From positions 1 through 19,195 of the forward strand of contig JAFAFP010000011.1 in NCBI GenBank assembly GCA_023423415.1: 19,195 bases of DNA, in the 5' to 3' direction. The notes beneath the pieces are model-generated. The model saw only the letters and a program-made list of their open reading frames with translations, ran no database searches and was not told the origin of the DNA. The position numbers and the translations under genes are program-made. This document shows, piece by piece, positions 1 to 7,476 of the stretch (its first letter is position 1; every line of letters starts with the position of its first letter). Source of the DNA: Pseudomonadota bacterium (GTDB lineage Bacteria > Pseudomonadota > Alphaproteobacteria > Rhizobiales > Xanthobacteraceae).

Positions 1-1
1 C

Positions 2-244
2 CTGTTGCTGATTGCCGCGTTTGCGGTCGTAACCTTTTCCGCAACTGTCGTGATTGAAATGTCCGAAGCCGAGGCCGCCGTCTGCGCGCGCGGCATGCGC
101 GGCGCGGCCTGTGCTGGTCCAAGGGGCGCCGTGGCCGTGGGTCGTCGGGTGGCTGTGCGTCCTGTCGGGCGGCGGGTCGCACGACCCGTTGCGGCCTGCC
201 GCACGGTGTTCGTGAATGGGCGTGCGGTTCGCCGCTGCATCTAG
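2..244 (+). CDS. Small secreted Arg/Val-rich protein (5' end outside window)
   Basis: The reading frame is open from the left edge to a TAG at 242-244, so the start codon may lie just outside the window. A TTG at 5 is the first in-window candidate. The visible N-terminus is a hydrophobic stretch ending in an Ala-rich, signal-peptidase-like site (EAEAA followed by V). The mature part is about 55 residues, basic, with repeated VGRRVA/RPV blocks and Cys residues near both ends that could form a disulfide. I do not recognise a named family. Small basic secreted proteins of this style are common in Bradyrhizobium relatives. A periplasmic or exported location is inferred from the signal-like segment. 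No function can be given. Confidence 0.6.
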   Translation: MLLIAAFAVVTFSATVVIEMSEAEAAVCARGMRGAACAGPRGAVAVGRRVAVRPVGRRVARPVAACRTVFVNGRAVRRCI

Positions 245-457
245 AGTCTGGTTCGGTTGTGTTGCAACGAGAACGGAATGTTGTTGTCTCGTTCGCCGAT
301 TCAGAAGCGACACGTGCATCACACAAACTGAACGAACGTTTATCTCCATGCGCAAAAAATCTTTTGACGCACGTGTGACAAACATTGTTTTTGCCGCAAT
401 CCCGCGAAAATTTGTCGTGACAATTTGCGCACCTTCGAGCTTCAGGGAGAAGTGCTC

Positions 458-748
458 ATGGTCAATGTCAAAGGTGCTTTAATTGGCGCTGTGGCTGTCG
501 GCTTCCTCGCGTTGACAGGCGCAGCGTCCGCCATGCCCGTCGGGCAACTCGGCGCCGATACGAAAGCGGCGGCGGCCGACACCGGTGTGCAGAAAGCACG
601 CTGGGTGTGCGGACCGTATGGCCGATGCGTCTGGCGGCCGAATTACTACCGGCCTTATCGGTATTACGGCGCTCGGCCCTACTACCGACCCTACTATCGG
701 CCGTATCGCTATTATGGATATGGCCCGCGCTATTACCGGCGCTGGTGA
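458..748 (+). CDS. Small secreted Tyr/Arg/Pro-rich protein
   Basis: This is a 96-residue protein. The ATG at 458 is chosen because a GGGAGAAG ribosome-binding site lies about 5 bases upstream; the frame extends further up but without a credible start. Residues 1 to about 24 form a signal peptide (hydrophobic core, ending ASA before MPVG). A short Ala/Asp-rich linker follows, then a WVCGPYGRCVWRP segment with two Cys and a C-terminal tail of repeated YRPYRYYG-like units. The tail is low complexity, strongly basic and aromatic. Such tails occur in many exported proteins of unknown role in Bradyrhizobiaceae. No enzyme motif is present. A 13-bp hairpin follows the stop codon. Function unknown; location inferred as periplasm or cell surface. 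Confidence 0.8.
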   Translation: MVNVKGALIGAVAVGFLALTGAASAMPVGQLGADTKAAAADTGVQKARWVCGPYGRCVWRPNYYRPYRYYGARPYYRPYYRPYRYYGYGPRYYRRW

Positions 749-758
749 CCCGATAACG

Positions 759-791
759 GCAACGGTCCGGCTCGATCCGCCGGGCCGTTGC
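759..791. terminator. Hairpin between convergent genes
   Basis: A 13-bp inverted repeat (GCAACGGTCCGGC against GCCGGGCCGTTGC, one T-G wobble) with a 7-base loop lies 10 bases after the stop of the upstream secreted-protein gene and 45 bases before the stop of the convergent membrane-protein gene. No U-run follows on either strand. It may act as a bidirectional 3'-end hairpin rather than a canonical intrinsic terminator. Confidence 0.45.
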
Positions 792-836
792 GTTAGCCCG
801 ATGCCAGCATTTGCGGCGCCGCGCGTTCGCCGCGGA

Positions 837-1280
837 TTATTGCGAGAACGATCGCCGGATTGTCTCCAGACGGTTGGTCGGATGCCGGTAGGCTGAGTTC
901 GCGGCCGGATCGCCCGGTTGCGGCGGAGCGTCGGTGCAGGCGACGGTGCCCTTCACGGTGGTCTGGCCGCTGTAGTTATTGAAACCGATCTCGCGACAAT
1001 TCGTGCGATCCGAAACGATGATCCGCCCGGTGCTCTGATCGTGCGTCGGCAGCGGCTCGCGAATGGCTTGCGCCGGTGTGTTGGGGACATACGAGAACAA
1101 AAGATAGCTCGCCAGGATCAGCCCGAATATCGAACAGATGACGGCGACCTGAAGCACGGCGCGCGAGGTGCGCTTGTGCGGCGGCGGAGACGGGCGGCGC
1201 GGGCGCGGCCTCTCCTCCTCCTGTGGTTCAGGCCTCGATGCCTCGGTCCGCGGTATCGGCTTGTCGGTCCATTGAACCAT
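837..1280 (-). CDS. Single-pass inner-membrane protein, unknown function
   Basis: This is a 147-residue protein. Residues 1-40 are hydrophilic, Pro/Arg/Glu-rich and probably disordered (REEERPRPRRPSPPP-like character). Residues about 42-64 form one transmembrane helix. The remaining 80 residues would lie in the periplasm and contain two Cys that could pair (TNCREIG and VACTDA). The ATG at 1280 has a GGTGG ribosome-binding site 5 bases away. The gene starts 36 bases behind the stop of the PilZ gene on the same strand, so the two are probably co-transcribed. I do not recognise a Pfam family; similar conserved hypothetical proteins with a Pro-rich head, one helix and a small Cys-containing tail occur in Bradyrhizobium. 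Function unknown. Confidence 0.75.
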   Translation of the reverse strand: MVQWTDKPIPRTEASRPEPQEEERPRPRRPSPPPHKRTSRAVLQVAVICSIFGLILASYLLFSYVPNTPAQAIREPLPTHDQSTGRIIVSDRTNCREIGFNNYSGQTTVKGTVACTDAPPQPGDPAANSAYRHPTNRLETIRRSFSQ

Positions 1281-1316
1281 GATGCCACCCGTGCTTCGCG
1301 ATGCTTGTCTGCGGAA

Positions 1317-1565
1317 TCACGACAGGAATTCCACGCCGACGCGCGTCTTGGATCGCCAGGCGATCCGGCATCGGTGCCGGACGCCGAGCCGGTCGATGGT
1401 CAGGATGAATTTGTCGGGGAGCCTTGCGGGATTGAGACCATCGAGACCGGCGCCTCCGGTCGAGAGGTCGAACACCTTGCAATCGATCCGGCTTTTGTCG
1501 TCGAGCGTAATTTGCGCGGGTCGGTTGGTTCGATAGCGGGGGATGATGCGCCGTTCCTGGCCCAT
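1317..1565 (-). CDS. PilZ domain protein
   Basis: This is an 82-residue, stand-alone PilZ domain. The signature is visible: an Arg-rich N-terminus with RRxxxR spacing (residues 5-14, RRIIPRYRTNR) and the DxSxxG motif (DLSTGG, about residues 53-58), followed by the beta-strands of the barrel and a WRSKTRVGVEFL end typical of alphaproteobacterial PilZ proteins. PilZ domains bind cyclic di-GMP through these two motifs and act as cytosolic effectors. Whether this copy binds the nucleotide is inferred from the conserved residues. The ATG at 1565 has an AAGGGA ribosome-binding site about 9 bases upstream. It leads a likely two-gene unit with the single-pass membrane protein behind it, so it may signal to that protein, but nothing in the sequence shows this directly. 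Confidence 0.85.
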   Translation of the reverse strand: MGQERRIIPRYRTNRPAQITLDDKSRIDCKVFDLSTGGAGLDGLNPARLPDKFILTIDRLGVRHRCRIAWRSKTRVGVEFLS

Positions 1566-1751
1566 GGAATTGGTCCCTTCGCGGATGGCAAAGCGTCAGT
1601 AATTCAATTGTACGCTCGTCGGGTATTGATCGCCGTGTCCTAAGATGACGCGCACAGCCCGATACGAATTTCAAAGTCGATGCATTAAAGCCGAAGCATT
1701 CTATGCAGGAAGCATTAACGGGTAGATAAAAATACATGAAAAATACGTAAA

Positions 1752-1790
1752 TCATCCTCGCCCAGAGCCGGAGGCCCCGGGTGAGGATGA
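1752..1790 (-). terminator. Intrinsic-type terminator of the SH3b-DUF1236 gene
   Basis: A 12-bp stem (TCATCCTCGCCC against GGGTGAGGATGA, one wobble pair) with a 15-base GC-rich loop lies 27 bases behind the stop codon of the minus-strand SH3b gene. Read on the minus strand it is followed by TTTACGTATTTTT, a T-rich tail that fits a Rho-independent terminator. Confidence 0.7.
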
Positions 1791-1817
1791 AACGCGATTC
1801 AGCCCGTACGCTACCGA

Positions 1818-2600
1818 CTAACGGAACACATAGACGATGCGACGCGTCGCCGGATCGACCAGCACCGGTTGGTCGTTCACGTACACGTATTGATACCGAT
1901 AGTCCGGCACGGGCTGCAGTGTGACCGTGCGTGGCAGGCTGGCGCCGACCACGACATCGCCTCCGTACGTGACCGGATTGAGCGGGTTGGATGTGACATA
2001 GGTTCCGACTGCTGCCGGCGGCATTACAGCGGCAGGAGCCATGGCATAGGCGCCGCGGACATCAGTCGCCATCGCATAGGCGCCGCTTGCTGACGGTGAG
2101 ACGAACTCGCGGACCCCGGGCGTCGTCACTGCGACGTTCGGGGCATAGGTGGGGGGCGGCGTGTAAGCGTAAGTCGGTGCGGAATATGTCGGTGCAGCAT
2201 ATGCCGGCGGGACATAGGTTGGCGCATAATAGGTTGATGCATAAGCCGACGTGTAGGCCGGTGCGCGATAGGTCACCGCCGGAACCATCGCAGGCGCGAG
2301 CGGCGCTCTTTCGGTGACCACAACCTCGCGGGTGGTGCCTGGATTCAGCGTCATATACTGCGAATAGGCCCAGCCCTGGATGCCGCGGTAGCTCACCTGA
2401 CACCACATGCTGCCCTCGACACAGCCGATGATGGTCGCCCGGCGATTGGCGCGGATGCCGCCGATGATGGGGTGTTCGGGCCCCGGACCCGAACGGATAT
2501 TCACAGCGGTGTTCGCCGTGGCGATGGTCTGACTTTGCGCCGGCGCGACGCCAAGGATGGCGAGCGACGCGGCGGCGACTGAGAACGCGATGCGCTTCAT
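1818..2600 (-). CDS. Secreted SH3b and DUF1236 protein
   Basis: This is a 260-residue exported protein. Residues 1-22 are a signal peptide. Residues about 24-87 form a bacterial SH3 (SH3b) domain with the AVNIRSGPGPEHPIIG start and a WxxxY end, and a Cys pair (60 and 67) as in rhizobial members. Residues about 100-170 are a low-complexity Pro/Tyr/Ala/Thr linker with APTYxxP repeats. The C-terminus (about 210-260) matches DUF1236, ending in PVLVDPATRRIVYV. SH3b domains usually bind cell-wall peptides or other surface polymers, so a periplasmic envelope role is likely. The start at 2600 is preferred because GAGG lies 6 bases upstream; an ATG at 2612 in the same frame would add four residues. 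A terminator hairpin follows. Confidence 0.85.
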   Translation of the reverse strand: MKRIAFSVAAASLAILGVAPAQSQTIATANTAVNIRSGPGPEHPIIGGIRANRRATIIGCVEGSMWCQVSYRGIQGWAYSQYMTLNPGTTREVVVTERAPLAPAMVPAVTYRAPAYTSAYASTYYAPTYVPPAYAAPTYSAPTYAYTPPPTYAPNVAVTTPGVREFVSPSASGAYAMATDVRGAYAMAPAAVMPPAAVGTYVTSNPLNPVTYGGDVVVGASLPRTVTLQPVPDYRYQYVYVNDQPVLVDPATRRIVYVFR

Positions 2601-2838
2601 GGCTGGCCTCATGGGTTCAAGCCTCGCGGGTTCAAAAACCGGCTTTCAAGCAACGCTGCAGAAAATCGATCGTTCCGGTCTGTGACGGGGGCCGAGACCG
2701 CCCCTGGATTGCCTTTTGAAGGGTGGGGGACGGGCGATACAGATTTCGTTACATTTTCACATTAGCTAGCTTCAGACTGGAGCGCTGACGCGTCGGGCAC
2801 TGTAAGATCGTCGCCGCGATGAATGCTGGGAGACTTCC

Positions 2839-3033
2839 GTGATTGGCTGGTTGGTGCGACTGATCTTCATTCCAGCAGGTGTGATCGCCGGCTGGTTCGT
2901 GGCAAAGGATGCGCCGAATTTCAGTGCGGTCCAGTTGGTCGTCGGGCTGCTGCTGTTGTTCTTCGTCATCTTTGTGATGATCGTGGCCTCCTATATTGAG
3001 ACTGCTCGCGCTCGCAACAAGGCAAGCGACTGA
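2839..3033 (+). CDS. Small two-helix membrane protein
   Basis: This is a 64-residue protein starting at GTG with GGGAG 6-7 bases upstream. Two hydrophobic helices are visible: residues about 4-21 and about 30-52, joined by a short AKDAPNFSAVQ loop. The C-terminus is short and charged (ETARARNKASD). There are no catalytic motifs or Cys. The gene stands alone, with 238 bases before it (divergent from the SH3b gene) and 256 bases after it. I do not recognise a named family. It has the look of a conserved small inner-membrane protein; function unknown. Confidence 0.7.
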   Translation: MIGWLVRLIFIPAGVIAGWFVAKDAPNFSAVQLVVGLLLLFFVIFVMIVASYIETARARNKASD

Positions 3034-3092
3034 ACGCGACTGGATTGGTTTCGCAATCCGCATTGTCATCGTTAAAATTTATGTCGATGCTG

Positions 3093-3114
3093 CGATGATG
3101 GCTTGCCGTCATCG
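3093..3114. other. Inverted repeat in an intergenic gap
   Basis: CGATGATGGC and GCCGTCATCG form a 10-bp inverted repeat (one T-G pair) separated by only two bases. It lies in the 256-base gap between the small membrane protein and the Gly/Tyr-rich protein. There is no T-run, so it is not a clear terminator; an operator is possible. The rest of the gap is AT-richer than its surroundings, with no further feature I can support. Confidence 0.35.
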
Positions 3115-3289
3115 ATGAATTTCAAATGAACGCATCGTCGTGATGCTTTTCATTATACATGTTCAGCAAAGCGTGATGCGCGTTCACGATCCGGTGCGGT
3201 GAAAGATGGTAGTCTCCGCGTCGGAGCAGCCTTAGATCGTGTGCTCCTATCGTTTGTTCTGTTCATTTGATCATGCGTGGGAGGACATC

Positions 3290-3673
3290 ATGCGCAAGGC
3301 TTTGATGATCGCGACCGCCGCGGCCAGTATCGCTGCGGCCAGCGTCGCGGCGCCCGGTAAGGCGGAAGCGCGTTGCTATGGTTGCTGGGTCGGCGCCGGC
3401 GTTGCGGCTGGCGCGATCGCCGGCGCAGCTTTCGCAGGCGCGGCTTATGGCGGCTACGGTTACGGCTATGGATACGGTGGCTATGGCAATCCGTATTACA
3501 GCGGTTATGCCAGCTACTACCCGGCCTATTACGGTAGTTATTATGCGCCGCCAGTCGTCCGGCGTGTTTATCGACCCTACTACGCGCCGCGTTATGTCGG
3601 CTATTGGCAAGGCCCGCGCTTTGCGCCGGCTTACGGCTATGGCTGGCGCCGTCCCGTCGGATATTATTGGTGA
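3290..3673 (+). CDS. Small secreted Gly/Tyr-rich protein
   Basis: This is a 127-residue protein. The ATG at 3290 is chosen because GGGAGGA precedes it by about 5 bases. Residues 1-25 are a signal peptide ending KAEA before RCYGCW. A hydrophobic Ala/Gly segment follows (about 30-50, VGAGVAAGAIAGAAFAGAA), which could insert into a membrane in the manner of glycine-zipper proteins. The remainder is a Gly/Tyr-rich tail (YGGYGYGYGYGGYG type) ending in an aromatic, basic stretch. It resembles many exported Gly/Tyr-rich proteins of Hyphomicrobiales that have no assigned role. A structured hairpin region follows the stop codon. Surface or outer-membrane association is inference. Confidence 0.8.
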   Translation: MRKALMIATAAASIAAASVAAPGKAEARCYGCWVGAGVAAGAIAGAAFAGAAYGGYGYGYGYGGYGNPYYSGYASYYPAYYGSYYAPPVVRRVYRPYYAPRYVGYWQGPRFAPAYGYGWRRPVGYYW

Positions 3674-3682
3674 TTGAAGAGA

Positions 3683-3762
3683 GGGCGGATGATCGTTGGC
3701 AGCGATCGTTCGGGATAGGTATCTGCGTTCCCGCGATCCCTGCTCAAGCCATCCGCCCTTTT
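3683..3762 (+). terminator. Structured terminator-like region between convergent genes
   Basis: A 9-bp outer stem (GGGCGGATG at 3683-3691, CATCCGCCC at 3750-3758) is followed by TTTT. It encloses two smaller inverted repeats: GATCG/CGATC at 3691-3707 (its first base is shared with the outer stem) and CGGGA/TCCCG at about 3711-3733. The whole could fold as a three-way junction ending in a U-run. The position, between the stop codons of two convergent genes, fits a terminator. A short structured RNA is an alternative. Confidence 0.5.
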
Positions 3763-3775
3763 GCTCTCGATGCGT

Positions 3776-4288
3776 CTATAGTTCTTTCAGCCGCAGATAA
3801 TCCATCTTCGAGAGCGGCACGCCCTTGTGTCGCAGGATGTCGTACGCGGTTGTGACGTGAAAAAAGAAGTTCGGCAGCGCGAAGGTGAACAAATAGGAGC
3901 TGCCGCTGAAAGTCGGCGTGAACTCCCGAAGCTTGAGCTCGATCGTGCTGTTTTCCAATCCGTCGAGCTGGTCTTCCTTGAAACTGTCGATATAGGCGAT
4001 CGTCTTCTCGATCCGCGCGTATAATTCCGCGAAAGTCTTTTCGCTGTCGTCCAATTTCGGCGACGGCGTGCCGGTGATCCGCTCCATCGCCAGCTTGGAG
4101 GTGTCGCTCGCGCGTTGCACCTGACCGGCCAGGGGCAGCATGTCCGGTGCGAGCCGCGCCTCCACAAGCGAGGTCGGATCGGCACCGGTATCTTTCGCGT
4201 GAGCTTCACCCTTGTGCAGCACGTGGGACATCGTCGTCAGTCCGCGCACGAAGACGGGCACGGACGCCTGATACATGGAAATGGACAT
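3776..4288 (-). CDS. DUF1993 family protein
   Basis: This is a 170-residue cytosolic protein that matches the DUF1993 family along its full length. It begins MSISMYQASVPVFVRGLTTM, has the central ARLAPDMLPLAGQVQRASD segment and ends with FFFHVTTAYDILRHKGVPLSKMDYL. Family members are predicted four-helix bundles related to the DinB/YfiT fold; no reaction is established. The His residues in the LPNFFFHVTTAYDILRHKG stretch are the family's conserved ones. The ATG at 4288 has AAGG about 7 bases upstream. The gene is divergent from the permease gene, with about 150 bases between, and probably has its own promoter. Confidence 0.85.
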   Translation of the reverse strand: MSISMYQASVPVFVRGLTTMSHVLHKGEAHAKDTGADPTSLVEARLAPDMLPLAGQVQRASDTSKLAMERITGTPSPKLDDSEKTFAELYARIEKTIAYIDSFKEDQLDGLENSTIELKLREFTPTFSGSSYLFTFALPNFFFHVTTAYDILRHKGVPLSKMDYLRLKEL

Positions 4289-4439
4289 GGTGGACCTTCA
4301 GTCGGTTCTGTACTGTCGCGATATGTTGGCCGGGCCTGTGTGATTCAAGGGAACAATTTTCCCGGGCGGCGTTGTTTCCCCCGGGGCGCAGGCTAGTCTT
4401 GTCGGCGCAATGGCTGTTTTCCGTGAAAGGACGCCGTCA

Positions 4440-5864
4440 ATGACAGCAATCGCCGAAGGACAGATGCGCGAGGCAACCGCGTCGCGGCAGCCTGAACTCA
4501 AGCGCGTGATGGGCCCGTGGCTGCTGCTGCTGTTCATCGTCGGCGATATCCTGGGTACGGGTATCTACGCGCTGACCGGGCAGGTGGCGAAGCAGGTCGG
4601 TGGCGTGGTCTGGCTACCGTTCCTGATTGCGTTCGCGGTCGCGTTGATGACTGCGTTCTCTTACCTCGAGCTTGTCACCAAGTATCCCCGCGCGGCCGGC
4701 GCTGCGCTCTATACCCATCGCGCCTTCGGGATCCATTTCTTCACATTCATCGTCGCCTTCGCGGTGATGTGTTCGGGCATCACCTCGGCTTCCACGGCTT
4801 CGCGCGCGTTCGCTGCGAATTTTTCGCAGGCGTTCGATCTCAATCTGGCGGGCACCATTGGCGTCACGCTGATCGGGCTTGCTTTTATGGCGATCGTTGC
4901 GGCGATCAACTTTCGCGGGGTTGGCGAGAGCCTGGTGGCAAATGTCGTACTCACCTGCATTGAGCTGACGGGGCTTCTGATCATCATCGTGATCGGGTTG
5001 TGGGCGATCGGGCTCGGTCAGGGCGATGTGTCGCGTGCCCTGGAGTTCCGCACATCGCCGGAAACGAGCTTCGTATGGCCGGTGATCGCGGCGACCACGC
5101 TTGCGTTTTTCGCGATGGTTGGATTTGAGGATTCGGTCAACATGGCGGAGGAGACCAAGGATCCGGTCCGCACATTTCCGAGAATGCTGTTGCTCGGGCT
5201 CCTGTTCACAGCGGCGATTTACATGCTGGTGTCGATTGCGGCGGTCACGCTGGTCCCGCCTGCCGAACTCAGCGTTGGCGAGACGCCGCTCCTGAAGGTG
5301 GTGGCAGCCGGCGCGCCGAGCTTCCCGATCTGGATCTTCGGCTTCATCACCATGTTCGCGGTGGCGAACACGGCGCTGATCAACATGCTGATGGCGAGCC
5401 GGCTGGTTTATGGGATGAGCCGCGAGCATGTGCTGCCGGCGGCGCTCGGCAAGGTGCATGCGACCCGCCGCACACCCTATGTCGCGATCGGTTTCACCAC
5501 ACTGCTGGCCTTTGCGCTCATCACCTTCGTCGGCGAAATCCCCGCGCTTGGCGGCACCACGGCGTTGCTGCTGCTCTGCGTGTTCACCGTCGTCAATGTC
5601 GCGGTTCTGGTGCTGCGCAAGGACAGAGTGGAGCACAAGCATTTTCGGACGCCGACCATTGTGCCGGTGCTCGGTGCTTTGAGTTGCGCATTCCTTGTCG
5701 GGCCATGGACCGGCCGTGATCCGGCGCAATACCGGATCGCCGGGATCTTGCTCGCCATTGGCCTCGTTCTCTGGGTGGTGACGGTGCTGATCAATCGCGC
5801 CACCGGCGTGAAGCCGGCCGATCCGTTGATGGAGGACATCGGTGGACAGGGGCCGCAGAATTAG
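4440..5864 (+). CDS. APC-family amino-acid permease
   Basis: This 474-residue integral membrane protein has about 12 hydrophobic helices, the usual size for the amino acid-polyamine-organocation (APC) family. The first helix carries the broken-helix signature GDILGTGIYALTG (about residues 35-47), the substrate- and sodium-site element of the LeuT fold. Helix 6 carries FFAMVGFEDSVNMAEETKDP, also typical of CAT/YfnA-like permeases. It probably imports an amino acid by cation symport; the substrate cannot be told. The start at 4440 is preferred because AAAGGA lies 8 bases upstream. An in-frame ATG at 4410 lacks a ribosome-binding site. The gene ends 64 bases from the stop of the convergent caspase-like gene and stands as a single transcription unit. 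Confidence 0.88.
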   Translation: MTAIAEGQMREATASRQPELKRVMGPWLLLLFIVGDILGTGIYALTGQVAKQVGGVVWLPFLIAFAVALMTAFSYLELVTKYPRAAGAALYTHRAFGIHFFTFIVAFAVMCSGITSASTASRAFAANFSQAFDLNLAGTIGVTLIGLAFMAIVAAINFRGVGESLVANVVLTCIELTGLLIIIVIGLWAIGLGQGDVSRALEFRTSPETSFVWPVIAATTLAFFAMVGFEDSVNMAEETKDPVRTFPRMLLLGLLFTAAIYMLVSIAAVTLVPPAELSVGETPLLKVVAAGAPSFPIWIFGFITMFAVANTALINMLMASRLVYGMSREHVLPAALGKVHATRRTPYVAIGFTTLLAFALITFVGEIPALGGTTALLLLCVFTVVNVAVLVLRKDRVEHKHFRTPTIVPVLGALSCAFLVGPWTGRDPAQYRIAGILLAIGLVLWVVTVLINRATGVKPADPLMEDIGGQGPQN

Positions 5865-5928
5865 GCTGACGGCGTTCGCAGCAGTCTTGTCGCTGCCGTG
5901 AGGAAACGCGCGGTGTACCCTGCGTTGT

Positions 5929-7476
5929 TTAGAATCGGAAGCGGGGCCCGTCACCGCCGCGATCGGGATATCTCGGGCCGGGCCGATGCGGTGCGCTGCC
6001 GGGGTAGCGCGGGGGGCGCGTGCTGCCGACGCGGGAGTCAATCGGCGGACCGCCTTCTGCGCGCGGCGGATAACCCGGACGCGGCGGACGCGGACCGCCG
6101 CAGTTACAAGGGCGCGCCGGGCCGGGGACGTGAACGATCTTCACCACTTCATGCGGGACTTTGACTTCCTTCACGACCTCGCGCACGACGGTGCGGATTT
6201 CCGGCGGTGACGGCACCCTCACTTCCTTGATCACCTCGCGCACGACCGTTCTAATCTCCGGTGGCGAAGGCACTTTCACTTCCTGGATCACGGTCCGCAC
6301 CTCCGGTACGCGCACGGCGCGGACATCGGACTGCGTGTTGAGCGCGTTGGCGGTTAATCCAAGCACCGGCGCAATCGAGCGCGCAAACGACGACCGCGCC
6401 TTCGCTCTCTCTTCGAGCCGCCGCGCCGTCGCGGTGAGATCGCTATCGGGGAAGCGTGCAAGGAAGGTGGCGAAGGCAATCGGCGTGTTGAGCGTCACTG
6501 CTTCGAGCCAGGCGATCATCATCTGCCGGCGATCGAATATCGCGCGGATCTGTGCGGCAAGCGGGTCGCTGCCATACAGCACCAGATACTGCTCATACAC
6601 CGTTACATCGTCTTCGCGCACGGCAATGTCGAACGCGCCGCGCGGCGACAGACCCTGCAATTCCTTTCGCCAGGTGTCGGCGCTCTTGCCGCGGCTTTCA
6701 TCCGCTTTCAGCGAGACTGAGCCGGGGAAGAATGAGAATGGTTCGGTGAGCGCCGAAACCTCCCACGGCGTTTGTCGTCCGTCGGTTGCACCATGCACCG
6801 CAAGGCGCACATTCTTTAGAGCGGTTTCGATCGGCAGTCCCGGCTCTTTGGCGGATTTCAGCAAGGCTTTGGCGAACGGCGAGTTGGCGTCGATGCCGTC
6901 ATCGGCGGTGGCGCCGGGCGATGTGGAATAGGCAACCAGCGTTCCCGCCGGCGCGTTCACCAGCGCGAGGCCGCGTGGAGCACTCTTGGTAATGTCGGCG
7001 AACGGATTGTCACGGCAGGCATCGAGGATCACGATCCGCGTCCTGCTGCGTACCGACTCCAGCATCGCCATCAGATCGGCCAGCCGCATGGATTCCAGTG
7101 CGACGTCCGCTTCGCGGGCGATGGTGGCATCGACGGGAACGAGGAAATTCTCACCGTCCACCTGCAGGCCATGACCGGCATAATAGATCAGTGCGACGGT
7201 GCTCTCCGGCTTCTCGGCGATCTGGCTGGTGAAGAAGCGGATTGCGCGGCTCATGCTGGTCTTGTCGAGATCGGTCGCTGCAGTGACTTCGAAGCCGGCA
7301 TCTTTCAGAAGTGCGGTCACCGCAGTCGCGTCGCGCCCCGGATTGGCGAGCGGAGTGACGTTCTTGTACTGCGAATTGCCGATGACGAGGGCGAAGCGAT
7401 CCTGCGCGAAGACCGCCGCCGCACTGGCGACAAGAGTTGCGAGCATCAAGCTCATCGAGGTCAGAACGCGGAGCAT
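5929..7476 (-). CDS. Secreted caspase-like (C14) protein with repeat stalk
   Basis: This is a 515-residue protein. Residues 1-25 are a signal peptide (ending VFAQ). Residues about 26-250 are a caspase-fold p20-like domain starting RFALVIGNSQY. The catalytic pair is intact: His102 in YYAGHG and Cys154 in LDACRDNP. The ADDG...SPFAKAL segment near residues 191-205 is usual in bacterial caspase homologues. Residues about 260-385 look helical. Residues about 390-450 contain 19-residue repeats (VPSPPEIRTVVREV core), then a Pro/Gly/Arg-rich tail with CNC. Bacterial C14 enzymes cut after basic residues or act in signalling; the role here is unknown. The ATG at 7476 fits a GGAG 8 bases upstream better than the GTG at 7482. 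Export is inferred, so it probably acts in the periplasm. Confidence 0.88.
   Translation of the reverse strand: MLRVLTSMSLMLATLVASAAAVFAQDRFALVIGNSQYKNVTPLANPGRDATAVTALLKDAGFEVTAATDLDKTSMSRAIRFFTSQIAEKPESTVALIYYAGHGLQVDGENFLVPVDATIAREADVALESMRLADLMAMLESVRSRTRIVILDACRDNPFADITKSAPRGLALVNAPAGTLVAYSTSPGATADDGIDANSPFAKALLKSAKEPGLPIETALKNVRLAVHGATDGRQTPWEVSALTEPFSFFPGSVSLKADESRGKSADTWRKELQGLSPRGAFDIAVREDDVTVYEQYLVLYGSDPLAAQIRAIFDRRQMMIAWLEAVTLNTPIAFATFLARFPDSDLTATARRLEERAKARSSFARSIAPVLGLTANALNTQSDVRAVRVPEVRTVIQEVKVPSPPEIRTVVREVIKEVRVPSPPEIRTVVREVVKEVKVPHEVVKIVHVPGPARPCNCGGPRPPRPGYPPRAEGGPPIDSRVGSTRPPRYPGSAPHRPGPRYPDRGGDGPRFRF
6164..6310 (-). repeat. 57-nt tandem repeat inside the caspase-like gene
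   Basis: The motif ACTTCCT recurs on the plus strand at 6164, 6221 and 6278, exactly 57 bases apart, with similar sequence following each time. On the coding strand this gives a 19-residue unit of the form EVKVPSPPEIRTVVREV plus two residues. There are two full copies and a shorter third. The repeat keeps the reading frame and builds an elongated Val/Glu/Pro stalk near the C-terminus. Confidence 0.8.

Noticed and set aside
266..293. AACGAGA/TCTCGTT hairpin behind the first gene as a terminator
   Set aside because: A 7-bp stem with a 14-base loop and no T-run is too weak to call.
918..1643. Plus-strand frame of 241 codons across the PilZ and membrane-protein genes
   Set aside because: It runs antisense to two better-supported genes with ribosome-binding sites and recognisable domains.
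4349..4390. Inverted and repeated CCCGGG-rich elements upstream of the permease (GGGAA/TTCCC hairpin)
   Set aside because: The stem is only 5 bp, there is no clear promoter boxed with it and no T-run. Chance is likely in GC-rich DNA.
4614..6041. Long minus-strand frame of 475 codons across the permease gene
   Set aside because: It is antisense to a clear membrane permease. Its Arg/His/Gln-rich, low-hydrophobicity composition is typical of a mirror frame in high-GC DNA.
6161..6931. Plus-strand frame of 256 codons across the caspase-like gene
   Set aside because: It is antisense to the conserved C14 domain and rich in Ser/Thr/Arg repeats that merely mirror the 57-nt repeat.
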